Assembly: GCA_018970165.1 (NCBI GenBank)
Contig: JAGWWZ010000010.1
Location: 1 to 48,058 of the forward strand
From: Planctomycetota bacterium
GTDB lineage: Bacteria; Planctomycetota; Planctomycetia; Pirellulales; Pirellulaceae
Direction of reading: 5' to 3'
DNA length: 48,058 nt
This document shows, in pieces, positions 33,291 to 41,804 of the stretch. The notes under the pieces were generated by a model that had not been told where the DNA came from, searched no databases, and saw only the letters and a list, made by a program, of their open reading frames with translations. The position numbers and the translations under genes are program-made. Every line of letters starts with the position of its first letter. The stretch's first letter is position 1.

Positions 33291-35527
33291 TGCAGGAATA
33301 TTTTTCCAATGGACGGTTGGGGCGGTTGTGTCTCAAGGAGCTTCGCGAAAGCCTCCGAGATCGCCGAACGATCGTAACGCTTTTCTTGATGCCGATTTTG
33401 GTTTATCCATTGCTCAGCATGGCCATGCAACGGCTGATCGTGGGGAGCGTTCGCGGGACATCGGAGAAACAGGAATACCTGATCGGTGTTGCTGATGAAG
33501 AAACCGCGCAAATATTCAATAACTCCATTCGGGAAACGCAGCGAGCTATCAACGCAGGAGTTCGTCCGTCGATCGATATTGTTCGTAGCCAAACATCTTC
33601 CAAAAACAAATCTGACCCCGTCGCAACCGATAGCGATCACCCCGATTCCGATCATACAGATGATCTGCAGGCTTTATTCCGACTCGCGATGCCGGAAAGA
33701 AGCAGCACGAGCGAAGCATTGAAAGACGGATTGCTGGATCTAGCGGTCATTCAAGCAAAACAAAAGGATTTGCGGTCCAGAGATGGCCAATCGATCCCTG
33801 TCTTTGAGTTCGAGCTTCAATTCCGCGAAGGGGATCTACGGAGCGAGGGAGCGATGCTCGAATTTCGCAAGGCGATGCAACTGGTCAATGACTATCAGGC
33901 CGCGATGATTCGCGGCCCATCGTTGCCAACGGCAGTGCAAGTGAAGGCTGCTTCCATCGGCAAACGATTCGATCCAACGGCGTCGCTCGCAGGGGTCTTA
34001 CCCTTGGTTTTGATTTTGATGACCATAACCGGGGCAGTCTATCCAGCGATCGATTTAACCGCTGGGGAGCGAGAGCGGGGGACGATGGAAGCGATGATCG
34101 CTACACCGGCTCCGCGGTTTGTTTTGCTACTCAGCAAGTACGTTGCAGTTGTCACCGTCGCGGTATTGACAGCCTTGGCCAACCTGTTCGCGAGTTGGAT
34201 TACATTGTCGATTGGTGGATTGGGTCGAGCATTGCTTGGGGAGCAGGGTTTCTCGGTTTTGGCGTTGCTCCAGATTCTGCCGCTGCTGGTGATCTTTGCC
34301 GCGTTCTTCAGCGCCATCTTGTTGGCGATGTGTTCGTTTGCCCGCAGTTTCAAAGAGGCGCAGGCCTACCTCATTCCAGTCATGTTGGTTTCCCTTGCAC
34401 CGGCGTTGGTCACGCTTATGCCCAACATCGAGTTTTCGACATGGCTGGGTGTTGTGCCGTTGGTGAACATCCTTCTGTTGTCTCGAGACATCATGACCGG
34501 AAGTCCGGCTCCGTTGCCAGCCTTCGCGGCGGTGTTCTCAACGTTGATCTATGCCGCAGCAGCTCTGGTGGTCGCATCCCGTCTATTCGGAGCCGAGTCG
34601 GCGACAGCGGGTTCGCAGGAAAGTTGGTCGGACTTGTTGCAACGCCCCCGCAAAGCAAGGGCTATCCCTGACTTGGGAGAACTCTCTATTTATCTTGCCC
34701 TACTATTCCCAATCTTCTTCATTGTTACCAATCTTACAGGACAATGGATCACCGAGATCGTGCCGCGACTGTGGTGCAATGCGGTAGTGTTGATCCTGAT
34801 GTTCTTGATCGCGCCTGCCTTGTTCGTTTGGTATCGAAGGCTCGACTTTCGCAATACGTTCCTTCTGGACTTTGGCGCATCGAGTTGTTCAAAGCCCGGA
34901 AACTATGGAATTTCCAGCCAACTCGGCTGGTTGATTTCTTCTGTTCTTTTGGGGCTAGGGTTGTGGGTTATTGCGTTTGAGTTGTTCAAGACGTTGAGCG
35001 ATCTGGGTTTCGGGGCCTTATCGTTGGAGCGGTCGGAATCGCTCGACGCATTGAAGAAACAGATTCGTGAGATCCCGTTCTGGATGTTTCTGTTGACCTC
35101 GGCTTTGGTGCCCGCCGTTGCTGAGGAATTCTTTTTTCGAGGTTTCGTTCTGTCGGCCTTTCGCCATCGTTTGTCGGCGGTTTGGTCGATTGCACTGAGC
35201 GCCCTGATTTTTGGGGTTTTTCATGTGATCAGCGGCAGTGTGCTGTCGATCGAGCGGTTTTTCCCAACGCTCTTGTTGGGACTGGCCCTTGGTTTATTGG
35301 CAGTTCGCACTGGCCGACTTTGGCCTGGAATTTTCACGCACGCGATTCACAATGGACTGATGTTCTGGCTGACTCGTTTCGAAGAGCAGGAACTGGAGGG
35401 CTGGTTCGGCAAAGGCAACCAGCACTTCCCGGTGCTTTGGATCACAGCCAGTATGGGAGTCGTTGGTGTAGCAGTTTTGCTGTTGTGGATGTCTTCGTTG
35501 GATCGGTCGCATGAAAACGTATCTTAA
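33290..35527 (+). CDS. ABC-2 permease fused to CPBP intramembrane protease
   Basis: A 745-residue membrane protein. The first two thirds are an ABC-2/NatB-type permease (N-terminal helix near LFLMPILVYPLLS, a large extracytoplasmic region about 55-235, then six helices). The last third is a CPBP (CAAX protease and bacteriocin-processing) domain: EE-x-x-x-R in VAEEFFFRGF near 611, FGVFH near 642, and HAIHN near 685. The GTG start at 33290 overlaps the ATPase stop and is preferred over the earlier frame start at 33125. The combination is a known planctomycete arrangement. The gene ends 17 nt inside the HlyD gene, so expression is coupled. Confidence 0.92.
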   Translation: MQEYFSNGRLGRLCLKELRESLRDRRTIVTLFLMPILVYPLLSMAMQRLIVGSVRGTSEKQEYLIGVADEETAQIFNNSIRETQRAINAGVRPSIDIVRSQTSSKNKSDPVATDSDHPDSDHTDDLQALFRLAMPERSSTSEALKDGLLDLAVIQAKQKDLRSRDGQSIPVFEFELQFREGDLRSEGAMLEFRKAMQLVNDYQAAMIRGPSLPTAVQVKAASIGKRFDPTASLAGVLPLVLILMTITGAVYPAIDLTAGERERGTMEAMIATPAPRFVLLLSKYVAVVTVAVLTALANLFASWITLSIGGLGRALLGEQGFSVLALLQILPLLVIFAAFFSAILLAMCSFARSFKEAQAYLIPVMLVSLAPALVTLMPNIEFSTWLGVVPLVNILLLSRDIMTGSPAPLPAFAAVFSTLIYAAAALVVASRLFGAESATAGSQESWSDLLQRPRKARAIPDLGELSIYLALLFPIFFIVTNLTGQWITEIVPRLWCNAVVLILMFLIAPALFVWYRRLDFRNTFLLDFGASSCSKPGNYGISSQLGWLISSVLLGLGLWVIAFELFKTLSDLGFGALSLERSESLDALKKQIREIPFWMFLLTSALVPAVAEEFFFRGFVLSAFRHRLSAVWSIALSALIFGVFHVISGSVLSIERFFPTLLLGLALGLLAVRTGRLWPGIFTHAIHNGLMFWLTRFEEQELEGWFGKGNQHFPVLWITASMGVVGVAVLLLWMSSLDRSHENVS

Positions 35528-36767
35528 GGTCTTCTTCGCGCTTGCGATCCTGGGCGGTCTTTTGGCCGCTGCCTACCGCCCTTTCATGAACTACTTGGAA
35601 GCGCGAAATAAAATCGAATGGCGTACTCAAACGGTGGAAGAAGGCCAGATCATTCAGTCGGTCAACTCCACCGGCAAAGTTGAACCGGTCAAGCGAGTAA
35701 GCGTCGGGGCCACCGTAAGCGGTCCGATCAATGAGCTGTTCGTGGATTTCAACAGCAAAGTAACCAAGGGGCAACTGATGGCTCGCATCGACCCGCGGCT
35801 GTATAAATCGGGTGTGGAACGTGACAAGGCTATTCTCAAGACGCGGGAAGCCGAGGTCGCTCGAGCGAACGCAATGCTTCAGCAAGCAACCAACGACGAA
35901 CGTCGCGGCGGGGAGTTGAGCCGCAGCACCGATGCCTTTATCTCCGAAGCAGAACTCGACCAATTCAAATTTCAACGCATGATGCGCGAGGCTGAGTTGC
36001 AGGTCTCGCAAACCAATGTCGAACAGGCGCGAGCGCAACTCGATAACTCCGAAGCAAATCTTACCTACACGGAAATCGTTGCTCCCTGCGATGGCATCGT
36101 GATCGACAAGAAAATCGATGTGGGGCAAACCCTCGCCGCGCAGTTCCAAACGCCGGAGATGTTTGTTGTGGCCCCAGAGATGGATCAACGCATGCATATC
36201 TACGCCTCGGTCGACGAAGCCGATATCGGTTGGATTGGACTCGCTCAGAAATCCGGGCAAACCGTCCGGTTCACCGTCGATGCCTATCCCGATGAGTTGT
36301 TCGATCAAGGTAAGATCGTGCAGGTTAGGCTCAGTAGCAAAGAAGAGCAAAACGTCATCACCTATCCGGTAATCGTCGAAACGCCGAATGAGGATATGAA
36401 ACTACTGCCCGGTATGACCGCGAATCTGTCCTTTCAAATCAACAAAAAGGAAGGCGTCAAAAAGATTCCCAACGCCGCTCTTCGCTTCTATCCCGCTCGC
36501 GAACGCGTTCATCCCGATGATCGAAAGATCCTCGATGGTTTCGATGAACAAAAACAGCTTGCCGAGATTCCTAAGATGATGTCGGCCGATGAAAAAGCAC
36601 AGAGTTCCCAGGCGAACACTCGGCGGCATGTCTGGATTCAAGAGGGACGGTTTCTTCGAGCCAAACCGGTCACCATCGGCATCTCCGACAACCGGTTCTC
36701 CGAGATGATCGAGGGTGAGCTTGAAGAAGGGATGCTGCTTGTTGTCGGCGAGAAGCCCAAGCAGTAG
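35511..36767 (+). CDS. HlyD/MacA-type periplasmic adaptor
   Basis: A 418-residue adaptor of tripartite efflux systems, anchored by an N-terminal helix (ALAILGGLLAAAYRPF). Order of domains: beta-barrel/lipoyl half (SVGATVSGPINELFVDFNSKV), a long alpha hairpin about 95-190 (TREAEVARANAMLQQA), second lipoyl half with DGIVIDKKIDVGQTL, and a membrane-proximal domain with LPGMTANLSF. It overlaps the ABC permease gene by 17 nt. A MacB-like membrane protein and an outer-membrane channel are absent, so it presumably serves the upstream ABC pair. Ends 31 nt before the convergent glycine-zipper gene. Confidence 0.92.
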   Translation: MKTYLKVFFALAILGGLLAAAYRPFMNYLEARNKIEWRTQTVEEGQIIQSVNSTGKVEPVKRVSVGATVSGPINELFVDFNSKVTKGQLMARIDPRLYKSGVERDKAILKTREAEVARANAMLQQATNDERRGGELSRSTDAFISEAELDQFKFQRMMREAELQVSQTNVEQARAQLDNSEANLTYTEIVAPCDGIVIDKKIDVGQTLAAQFQTPEMFVVAPEMDQRMHIYASVDEADIGWIGLAQKSGQTVRFTVDAYPDELFDQGKIVQVRLSSKEEQNVITYPVIVETPNEDMKLLPGMTANLSFQINKKEGVKKIPNAALRFYPARERVHPDDRKILDGFDEQKQLAEIPKMMSADEKAQSSQANTRRHVWIQEGRFLRAKPVTIGISDNRFSEMIEGELEEGMLLVVGEKPKQ

Positions 36768-36797
36768 AACTCTATCGGGTTAGAAGATGACGATTTT

Positions 36798-37577
36798 TTA
36801 GAATCCGCGGCGTTGCGATGTTTGCGGTTGCCTCAAGGAAGGGACAGGCATGAGCTGAACGGGACTCTCTTGGCCGTTCAGGCGTTGCTCCAGTTCCTGT
36901 GTTCTTTCTACGATGACGGGTGCATGAAAGTCTCCTTGCATCGCTGCGATCACCTGGTCGCTCACACCCTCTTGGCTGAGGGCGACTACATCATCGACGC
37001 TCGGGGCACGCGCCATGCCGTTAGCCTGTATGCGGGAAACAATCACCTGATCGCTGACGCCACTGCGAGTCAAATGCATGACATCCCCCAACGTGACCGG
37101 TTGGCGGGCTGGAACCGAAGATGGACGATAGGGAGAGCGATAGACTCCTTGATTCGTGACGACAGGAGCGGAGTATATGATCGTTGGTTGGCCAGGACCG
37201 ACGTACCGCGGTTGGTAGCTCGGATGCCTCGGATACGAATGTCGATAAGGCTGATAAGTGGGTGTCGCGGGATGGGTGTGATAGGAGTATGGATAACGGG
37301 CGGCATAAGCCTGCCGTTGTTGTTCAGCAACCATCCTGTCTCGTTGATGTCCGATCAATCCTCCCGCGACGACTCCAACTGCACCTCCGATCAATGCTCC
37401 TTCGGCGGTTTGATCGTTTTTGTTGTTGCCGATGATCCCTCCGATGACCGCTCCAGTTGCCCCGCCTAGGAGAGCGCCGTTTCGTGTGTTCTCTTGAGCA
37501 ATCACCTCCCGAGGATTCGCTAGCAATATCGTCGCAATTACGAGTGAGGCGACAATCATGTGGTGGGCACTTCGCAT
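36798..37577 (-). CDS. Glycine-zipper exported protein
   Basis: A 259-residue exported protein (start MRSAHHMIVAS; the frame opens slightly upstream). Signal peptide about 1-27, then a glycine-zipper region about 30-80 (NGALLGGATGAVIGGIIGNNK and GALIGGAVGVVAGGLIGHQR), typical of 17-kDa-antigen or OmpA-like proteins that insert in the outer membrane. A Tyr/Pro/His-rich low-complexity linker follows (about 90-155), and then two short repeats of similar form, VMHLTRSGVSDQVIVSRIQ and VVALSQEGVSDQVIAAMQ. The repeated SDQVI unit suggests an internal duplication. Function unknown; envelope location likely. Confidence 0.82.
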   Translation of the reverse strand: MRSAHHMIVASLVIATILLANPREVIAQENTRNGALLGGATGAVIGGIIGNNKNDQTAEGALIGGAVGVVAGGLIGHQRDRMVAEQQRQAYAARYPYSYHTHPATPTYQPYRHSYPRHPSYQPRYVGPGQPTIIYSAPVVTNQGVYRSPYRPSSVPARQPVTLGDVMHLTRSGVSDQVIVSRIQANGMARAPSVDDVVALSQEGVSDQVIAAMQGDFHAPVIVERTQELEQRLNGQESPVQLMPVPSLRQPQTSQRRGF

Positions 37578-37779
37578 CCGAACACCTTGCACGGCTTAAG
37601 TTTTTGAACTACGAACTCGTTATCGGCTAAGTGAGGAATAGAACTGGAATTATGGCTGGCTGTCGATTTTTCTTTCCGAGCTTCACGGCCTCTTAAGGTA
37701 GATGAGTTAAGATACGGGCGAATAGAAAGGCAGCTGTGTCGGCTGTCGATGGACGTCTCTCTCCTTGGAGTCAACAAAC

Positions 37780-38730
37780 ATGAAACGTGGCGTATTGACT
37801 TTGGCCGCTCTCGGCTTGTGCAATGCCCTTGTATGGGCTCAGCCCCCGGAACCACCTCGGCAACCGGACGGTCCACCACCGACTCGCGAGGGTGGACCAG
37901 GCGGCCCACCCCCGCATCCGCCGATGCATTCGCCGGAAGATTTCGTTGAGATGGCGATGAAGTTTGACAAAGACGGCGACGGGAAATTAAGTCGGGAAGA
38001 ACTGATGGAAGTCGCTCGGCAAATGCCTCCGCCACCACCTCCTCCTCATGAGGGCGATGGACCCGGACCACGCGGTGGTCGAGGACCTGGTGGACCCGGT
38101 GGTCCAAGTAGCTTTGGCGGACCCGGTGGGCCTGGCCCCAGTGGCCCCGATGGATTCGGTGGCCCCGGTGGATTCGGTGGCCCTGGCGGACCTAGCCCTG
38201 GCGGTCCCGGTGGATTTGGATCTGGGCCCGGTGGACCCGGACCGCGATTTGGTGGCCCTGGACAAGGCGGCCCCGGTGGGCCTGGACCTGGTGGCCCCGG
38301 TGGCCCCGGTGGCCCCGGTGGACCTGGTGGACCTGGTGGACCTGGTGGACAGGGTGGACAGGGTGGACAGGGTGGACCTGGAGGACGAGGTCCAGGATTC
38401 GGTGGCCCTGGAGGTCCCGGCTTTGGTGGGCCTGGACCGGGTGGGCCCGTGCCGGAACCTCGACCGGAAACTCCGGAACAAATGGTGGAAAAGGCGATGG
38501 AATTCGATCGCGACAAAGATGGAAAGCTCGACCGCGCTGAACTCCTCGAACTAGCGAAGACGATGCACCGACCAGGTGGACCCGGTGGGCCTGGACCCGG
38601 TGGGCCTGGATTCGGTGGACCGAGAGGTCCTGGGGGACCGGGCGGGCCCGGTGGGCCTCAGGGGCCTGGACCGCAGCGTCCCGGTCGACCTGAACAACGT
38701 CGTCCCGATTCGGCAGGACCGGACAATTGA
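37780..38730 (+). CDS. EF-hand protein with GGP-repeat linker
   Basis: A 316-residue exported protein: signal peptide about 1-20 (ALGLCNALVWA), an EF-hand at 63-74 (D63, D65, D67, E74 in DKDGDGKLSREE), a Gly/Pro repeat region about 90-225, a second EF-hand (DRDKDGKLDRAE), and a Gly/Pro/Arg-rich tail. Calcium binding is expected from the complete loops. The repeat region is not the strict G-X-Y of collagen but GGP/GPG units. Start ATG 37780 has GGAG at 37767-37770. Probably a surface or matrix protein. Underlying DNA has 9-bp tandem units described separately. Confidence 0.87.
   Translation: MKRGVLTLAALGLCNALVWAQPPEPPRQPDGPPPTREGGPGGPPPHPPMHSPEDFVEMAMKFDKDGDGKLSREELMEVARQMPPPPPPPHEGDGPGPRGGRGPGGPGGPSSFGGPGGPGPSGPDGFGGPGGFGGPGGPSPGGPGGFGSGPGGPGPRFGGPGQGGPGGPGPGGPGGPGGPGGPGGPGGPGGQGGQGGQGGPGGRGPGFGGPGGPGFGGPGPGGPVPEPRPETPEQMVEKAMEFDRDKDGKLDRAELLELAKTMHRPGGPGGPGPGGPGFGGPRGPGGPGGPGGPQGPGPQRPGRPEQRRPDSAGPDN
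38290..38379 (+). repeat. Ten tandem 9-bp repeats in three sequence blocks
   Basis: Ten exact 9-base units: three GGTGGCCCC (38290-38316), three GGTGGACCT (38317-38343), three GGTGGACAG (38344-38370) and one more GGTGGACCT (38371-38379). In frame they encode GGP, GGP, GGQ and GGP. The arrangement in identical triples suggests expansion by slippage of single units, with frame kept. Confidence 0.9.
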
Positions 38731-38773
38731 CCCGAGTAAGTGCCCGCACGGATAATGATTGTGAACGTGCATT

Positions 38774-39760
38774 TCACAGGTCACCCGCTTCGGCGGGTGA
38801 CCACTGCTGGTCCCTGAGATTGCAGGTCACAACTTCGATATCTCCCTGTCTCTTTCCAGGGAGCAGTAGGAGCATGCCCACCTCCGGACGTGACTCGCAA
38901 TATCGTATCGCTGCATCGATTCCCATGACGTATAACCCAGTGGCCAGCGCATCGGCCCATGCGGCTGAACGATGGAGCACGGTGACGGATAACGGCCCCT
39001 GCGCGGGCCAACCTGTTCTGGGATCGATGATATGTCCGTATCGAACGCCTCGAAAATAGAAGTATTGGTTGGCTGGTCCACTCGTCCCTAGGGCGCAATC
39101 GCGAAGCACCAGCGCACCTAAGATATGGTGGGTTTGTTCGGGATGGTTGACGGCGACTTTCCAACCGAATGGATCGTTCGTTAATAACTGCCGACCGTGA
39201 CCGCGAGCGCTACTTTTACCTCCATGAATGACGAAATCCTCGACACCTCGCTCGAGTAACAAGTTGGCAGCCTGATCGATGGCATAGCCTTTTCCGATTC
39301 CACCAGGATTGACCGAGATCTTTTTTTTGAAACAAATGGATGCGCCGAAGTTATCCAATTCGATCGCCTCGGATCCGACTTGGGCGAGTGCAGATTCGAT
39401 CTCTTCTTGCGAAGGCATCGCTCCCTGTCGACTGGAGAATCCCCATGCTTTTGAAAGTGCAGCTGCGGTGATATCGAACGCTCCATCTGTATCGCGGTGA
39501 ATCTCGAGTGCCAGCCGCATCATGTCTATCGTAGGGACAGAAACCGTGACCGGAGTTTCCCAGGCACGAGCGTTGAGTCGACTTAAGTCACTGGTGGGGA
39601 TATAGACGCTGAGTAGTTGTTCCAGGTCGCTGATGAGTTCCAAAGCTTGGACCGCAGCTTCCGGACCCTGGGGAGGATGATCCGGGTGCAGAAGGACTTC
39701 AAACCGGCAGGCCATTGCTTGGCGCGCGAATTCCAACCAGATCGGGGGCGGCATGGGCAA
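38774..39760 (-). CDS. apbE: FAD:protein FMN transferase (ApbE)
   Basis: Attaches FMN covalently to threonine of target proteins, or provides a flavin-binding periplasmic factor, in exported flavoprotein maturation. The 328-residue protein shows the family pattern: MACRFEVLLHP, DGAFDITAAALSKAWGF, NPGGIGKGYAID, FVIHGGKSSARG, ALGTSGPANQYF and YGHIIDPRTGWPA. Here GGK replaces the usual GGD, and no clear signal peptide is visible. The gene starts 8 nt after the anti-sigma-like gene stop, and its 3' end forms one arm of the hairpin at 38779-38802. Its flavoprotein partner is not in the window. Confidence 0.9.
   Translation of the reverse strand: MPMPPPIWLEFARQAMACRFEVLLHPDHPPQGPEAAVQALELISDLEQLLSVYIPTSDLSRLNARAWETPVTVSVPTIDMMRLALEIHRDTDGAFDITAAALSKAWGFSSRQGAMPSQEEIESALAQVGSEAIELDNFGASICFKKKISVNPGGIGKGYAIDQAANLLLERGVEDFVIHGGKSSARGHGRQLLTNDPFGWKVAVNHPEQTHHILGALVLRDCALGTSGPANQYFYFRGVRYGHIIDPRTGWPAQGPLSVTVLHRSAAWADALATGLYVMGIDAAIRYCESRPEVGMLLLLPGKRQGDIEVVTCNLRDQQWSPAEAGDL
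38779..38802. terminator. 10-bp hairpin with UUCG loop between convergent genes
   Basis: GGTCACCCGC (38779-38788) and GCGGGTGACC (38793-38802) pair perfectly around TTCG, the exceptionally stable cUUCGg tetraloop on plus-strand RNA. It lies after the EF-hand gene stop and within the last codons of apbE (encoding SPAEAGD), so one sequence serves both. There is no T-tract, so termination would need pausing or Rho. Confidence 0.6.
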
Positions 39761-39768
39761 GCTTCCCG

Positions 39769-41046
39769 TCAGCGAGTTCGGTTGGTGCTGTTGTTTGATC
39801 TTCGGGAGCGATCGCGAAGCAATCGTTTCCCCTGATTGGGATCGACAAGATCGATCGATTCGCGAGCATCGGGCCGCATGCGATCGTACGTGTCTATTAA
39901 ACGTTGGATGTTATTGATTCCTTCGGGAACAATCCAGGTGGAGACAACAATCAGTTGATCGTTGCGATCGATGCCGCCTAGAAGTTTCTTTGCAAACGGC
40001 GACATCTTTGCTCCCAGGTTTGCGAGCAGCTCGTCCTGGTTTTCAATTCGGAATCCGTCTTCGATCGGGCGAAATGAATAGAGGGAAAGGAGCATGGTGC
40101 GAAGGTCGACTTCTCGGCGCAGGAATGGCATGCTCGCCATCAAGACTGGCAGCAGATCATTGCGGCTCCAATCTTCGATCGCTTGGGTATCCTCGGGGGT
40201 CAAGTCTGCGGCATAGAACATAGCAGCACGAAAATGGAGGTGTTCGCGAAGCATGCGAATCCCCTGTTCTGGGGTGCTGCCTTCCAGGTCTTGCCTTCTG
40301 CTGTTGGGCATGGCATCGAGAACATGCCCCACCACGCGAATTGTCCGATTGATGGATTCAGCATTGGGTTGCTCGTCGACTTGGGATTGCATCGCGGCAA
40401 GGCGAGCAACGGTTTCTCGAGGCAGCTTGATCAGTTGCTCTCGTCCATTCTCGAGTTTTGCAATCTGGACGGGGTTCAAAGCCTGGACCCACGAACGACG
40501 ACTCCACAGGGACTCGGGAAGCGAGGGGATGCTGCGGTCGGAATAGCGTTCCGACAAGTAATCGATCAGTTCGCCATCTTTTGCAAGTTCTTGGGCGACT
40601 CGCCATTCACCGACATCCTGAAGACCGGGTAGATTCGCGACAACGCTGAGATTGGCGAGTTCATTGCGTGTTTGCAACATCGCCCCCAACCCTCCCAGCC
40701 CCAAGCCAGCAAAGATTGACAGAGCAACGGCAGCCAGGATATTCGGCCAAGCGAACCAAGTTCGCTTTGTGGACACAACCGTGGTCGTTGCGATCGGTTC
40801 GACTTGCGCTTGCTTCACCTCTTGGACCACCATCGAAATGGTGCTTTGAGTGAACGACTGCTTATGCGGAGTTTCGGGAATCTTATCAAGTAGATCATAC
40901 GCTTGTCGCAACTCGGCCAATCGTTTGCGAAGCGATTGATCATCGACGAGGTTGCGTTCGAGGTTCGCTGACTCCGCAGGGGTCAATTCGCCGTCTAGGT
41001 ATGCGGTCAGTTGTTCGTCGATCCGATCCGATTCTTTTTCGTTCAT
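39769..41046 (-). CDS. Anti-sigma-factor-like membrane protein
   Basis: A 425-residue protein with a short cytoplasmic N-terminal domain (IDEQLTAYLDGELTPAESANLERNL), the shape of an anti-sigma domain but without the zinc-binding His/Cys pair. One transmembrane helix lies near 95-118 (WPNILAAVALSIFAGLGLGGL), followed by a large extracytoplasmic domain. Its gene overlaps the ECF sigma stop by 4 nt (ATGA), the usual sigma/anti-sigma arrangement. Function as the anti-sigma of the upstream ECF is inferred from this. The periplasmic domain has no family I recognise. Confidence 0.85.
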   Translation of the reverse strand: MNEKESDRIDEQLTAYLDGELTPAESANLERNLVDDQSLRKRLAELRQAYDLLDKIPETPHKQSFTQSTISMVVQEVKQAQVEPIATTTVVSTKRTWFAWPNILAAVALSIFAGLGLGGLGAMLQTRNELANLSVVANLPGLQDVGEWRVAQELAKDGELIDYLSERYSDRSIPSLPESLWSRRSWVQALNPVQIAKLENGREQLIKLPRETVARLAAMQSQVDEQPNAESINRTIRVVGHVLDAMPNSRRQDLEGSTPEQGIRMLREHLHFRAAMFYAADLTPEDTQAIEDWSRNDLLPVLMASMPFLRREVDLRTMLLSLYSFRPIEDGFRIENQDELLANLGAKMSPFAKKLLGGIDRNDQLIVVSTWIVPEGINNIQRLIDTYDRMRPDARESIDLVDPNQGKRLLRDRSRRSNNSTNRTR

Positions 41047-41780
41047 GTATCCTCCTGAATTTCCAGTGGAGCGGAGGCTTTGGGTGGTTCGCCACTTTGG
41101 ATGTAAGGGTCGAGGAGGTTTTTGAGATTGACTCGCGCTCGCATCAAGAGAGACTTGACCGCCTGGACACTCAAGCCCATGGTCTCTCCGATTTCTTGGT
41201 AGCTCATACCTTCGAATTTGCTCAGAAGGATCGCCGTCTTTTGTCTTTCACCGAGGGCCTCGAGCGCTTGCAGGACAACTTGAGACATTTCATCGCGATC
41301 CAAGCGGCGCACAGGTTGAAAACCACTCGGAGCGACCGCGATATTCTCGATTAGTAATCCCGCTGTAGAACTGTTCTCGGCCTTCGATAACTGGTACTCT
41401 TTGCGGACCCCGGAATCCCTGACGAAGTTGGAAGCGACGTTGTGCGCGATTCGATATAGCCATGTGGAGAACTTTGCAGTGGGTAGGTAATTCTTGCGAG
41501 ATCTATAAACTCGCAAGAACACGTCTTGAGCCAAGTCTTCTGCCTGATCTGGGCTGCGTGTCCAACCGCTCATGAATCTTATGATTTTGCGTTGGTATCG
41601 GTCGATGAGCATTTCGAAAGCCACCGCATCATCGTCGCGAACACGAAGCATCAAGCCTACGTCGGGATCGACGCGGGCATTTTCAGACGGTTCGTTTGCG
41701 CTGGACAAAATCGGAGTGCCGAAAAAGCGTTTTGGGGTAACTACCTGACAACACGGTTCGTCGGCAAAGGTTCTGTCCAA
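41043..41780 (-). CDS. ECF-type RNA polymerase sigma factor
   Basis: A 245-residue group-4 sigma-70 factor. Region 2 (about 45-125) contains FEMLIDRYQRKIIRFM, DQAEDLAQDVFLRVYRSR and FSTWLYRIAHNVASNFVRD. Region 4 (about 170-225) contains LGERQKTAILLSKFEGMSYQEIGETMGLSVQAVKSLLMRARVNLK. The first 40 residues look extra, and the frame begins with TTG, so the true start may lie later, although DPDVGLMLRVRDDD resembles planctomycete family starts. Regulates, presumably, its own operon and envelope genes, with the anti-sigma gene overlapping downstream. Confidence 0.93.
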   Translation of the reverse strand: MDRTFADEPCCQVVTPKRFFGTPILSSANEPSENARVDPDVGLMLRVRDDDAVAFEMLIDRYQRKIIRFMSGWTRSPDQAEDLAQDVFLRVYRSRKNYLPTAKFSTWLYRIAHNVASNFVRDSGVRKEYQLSKAENSSTAGLLIENIAVAPSGFQPVRRLDRDEMSQVVLQALEALGERQKTAILLSKFEGMSYQEIGETMGLSVQAVKSLLMRARVNLKNLLDPYIQSGEPPKASAPLEIQEDT

Positions 41781-41804
41781 GCGACAGGCACTCCACCGAT
41801 CCCC

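Noticed and set aside
38290-38379. Tandem units as a CRISPR array.
   Set aside because: Units are 9 bp, contiguous and in coding frame, without spacers.
37987-38749. Several long frames on both strands opposite the GGP-repeat gene.
   Set aside because: They arise from the low-complexity GC-rich repeats; their products are Pro/Arg/Ser/His-rich with no signal or start, whereas the plus frame has a signal peptide and two EF-hands.
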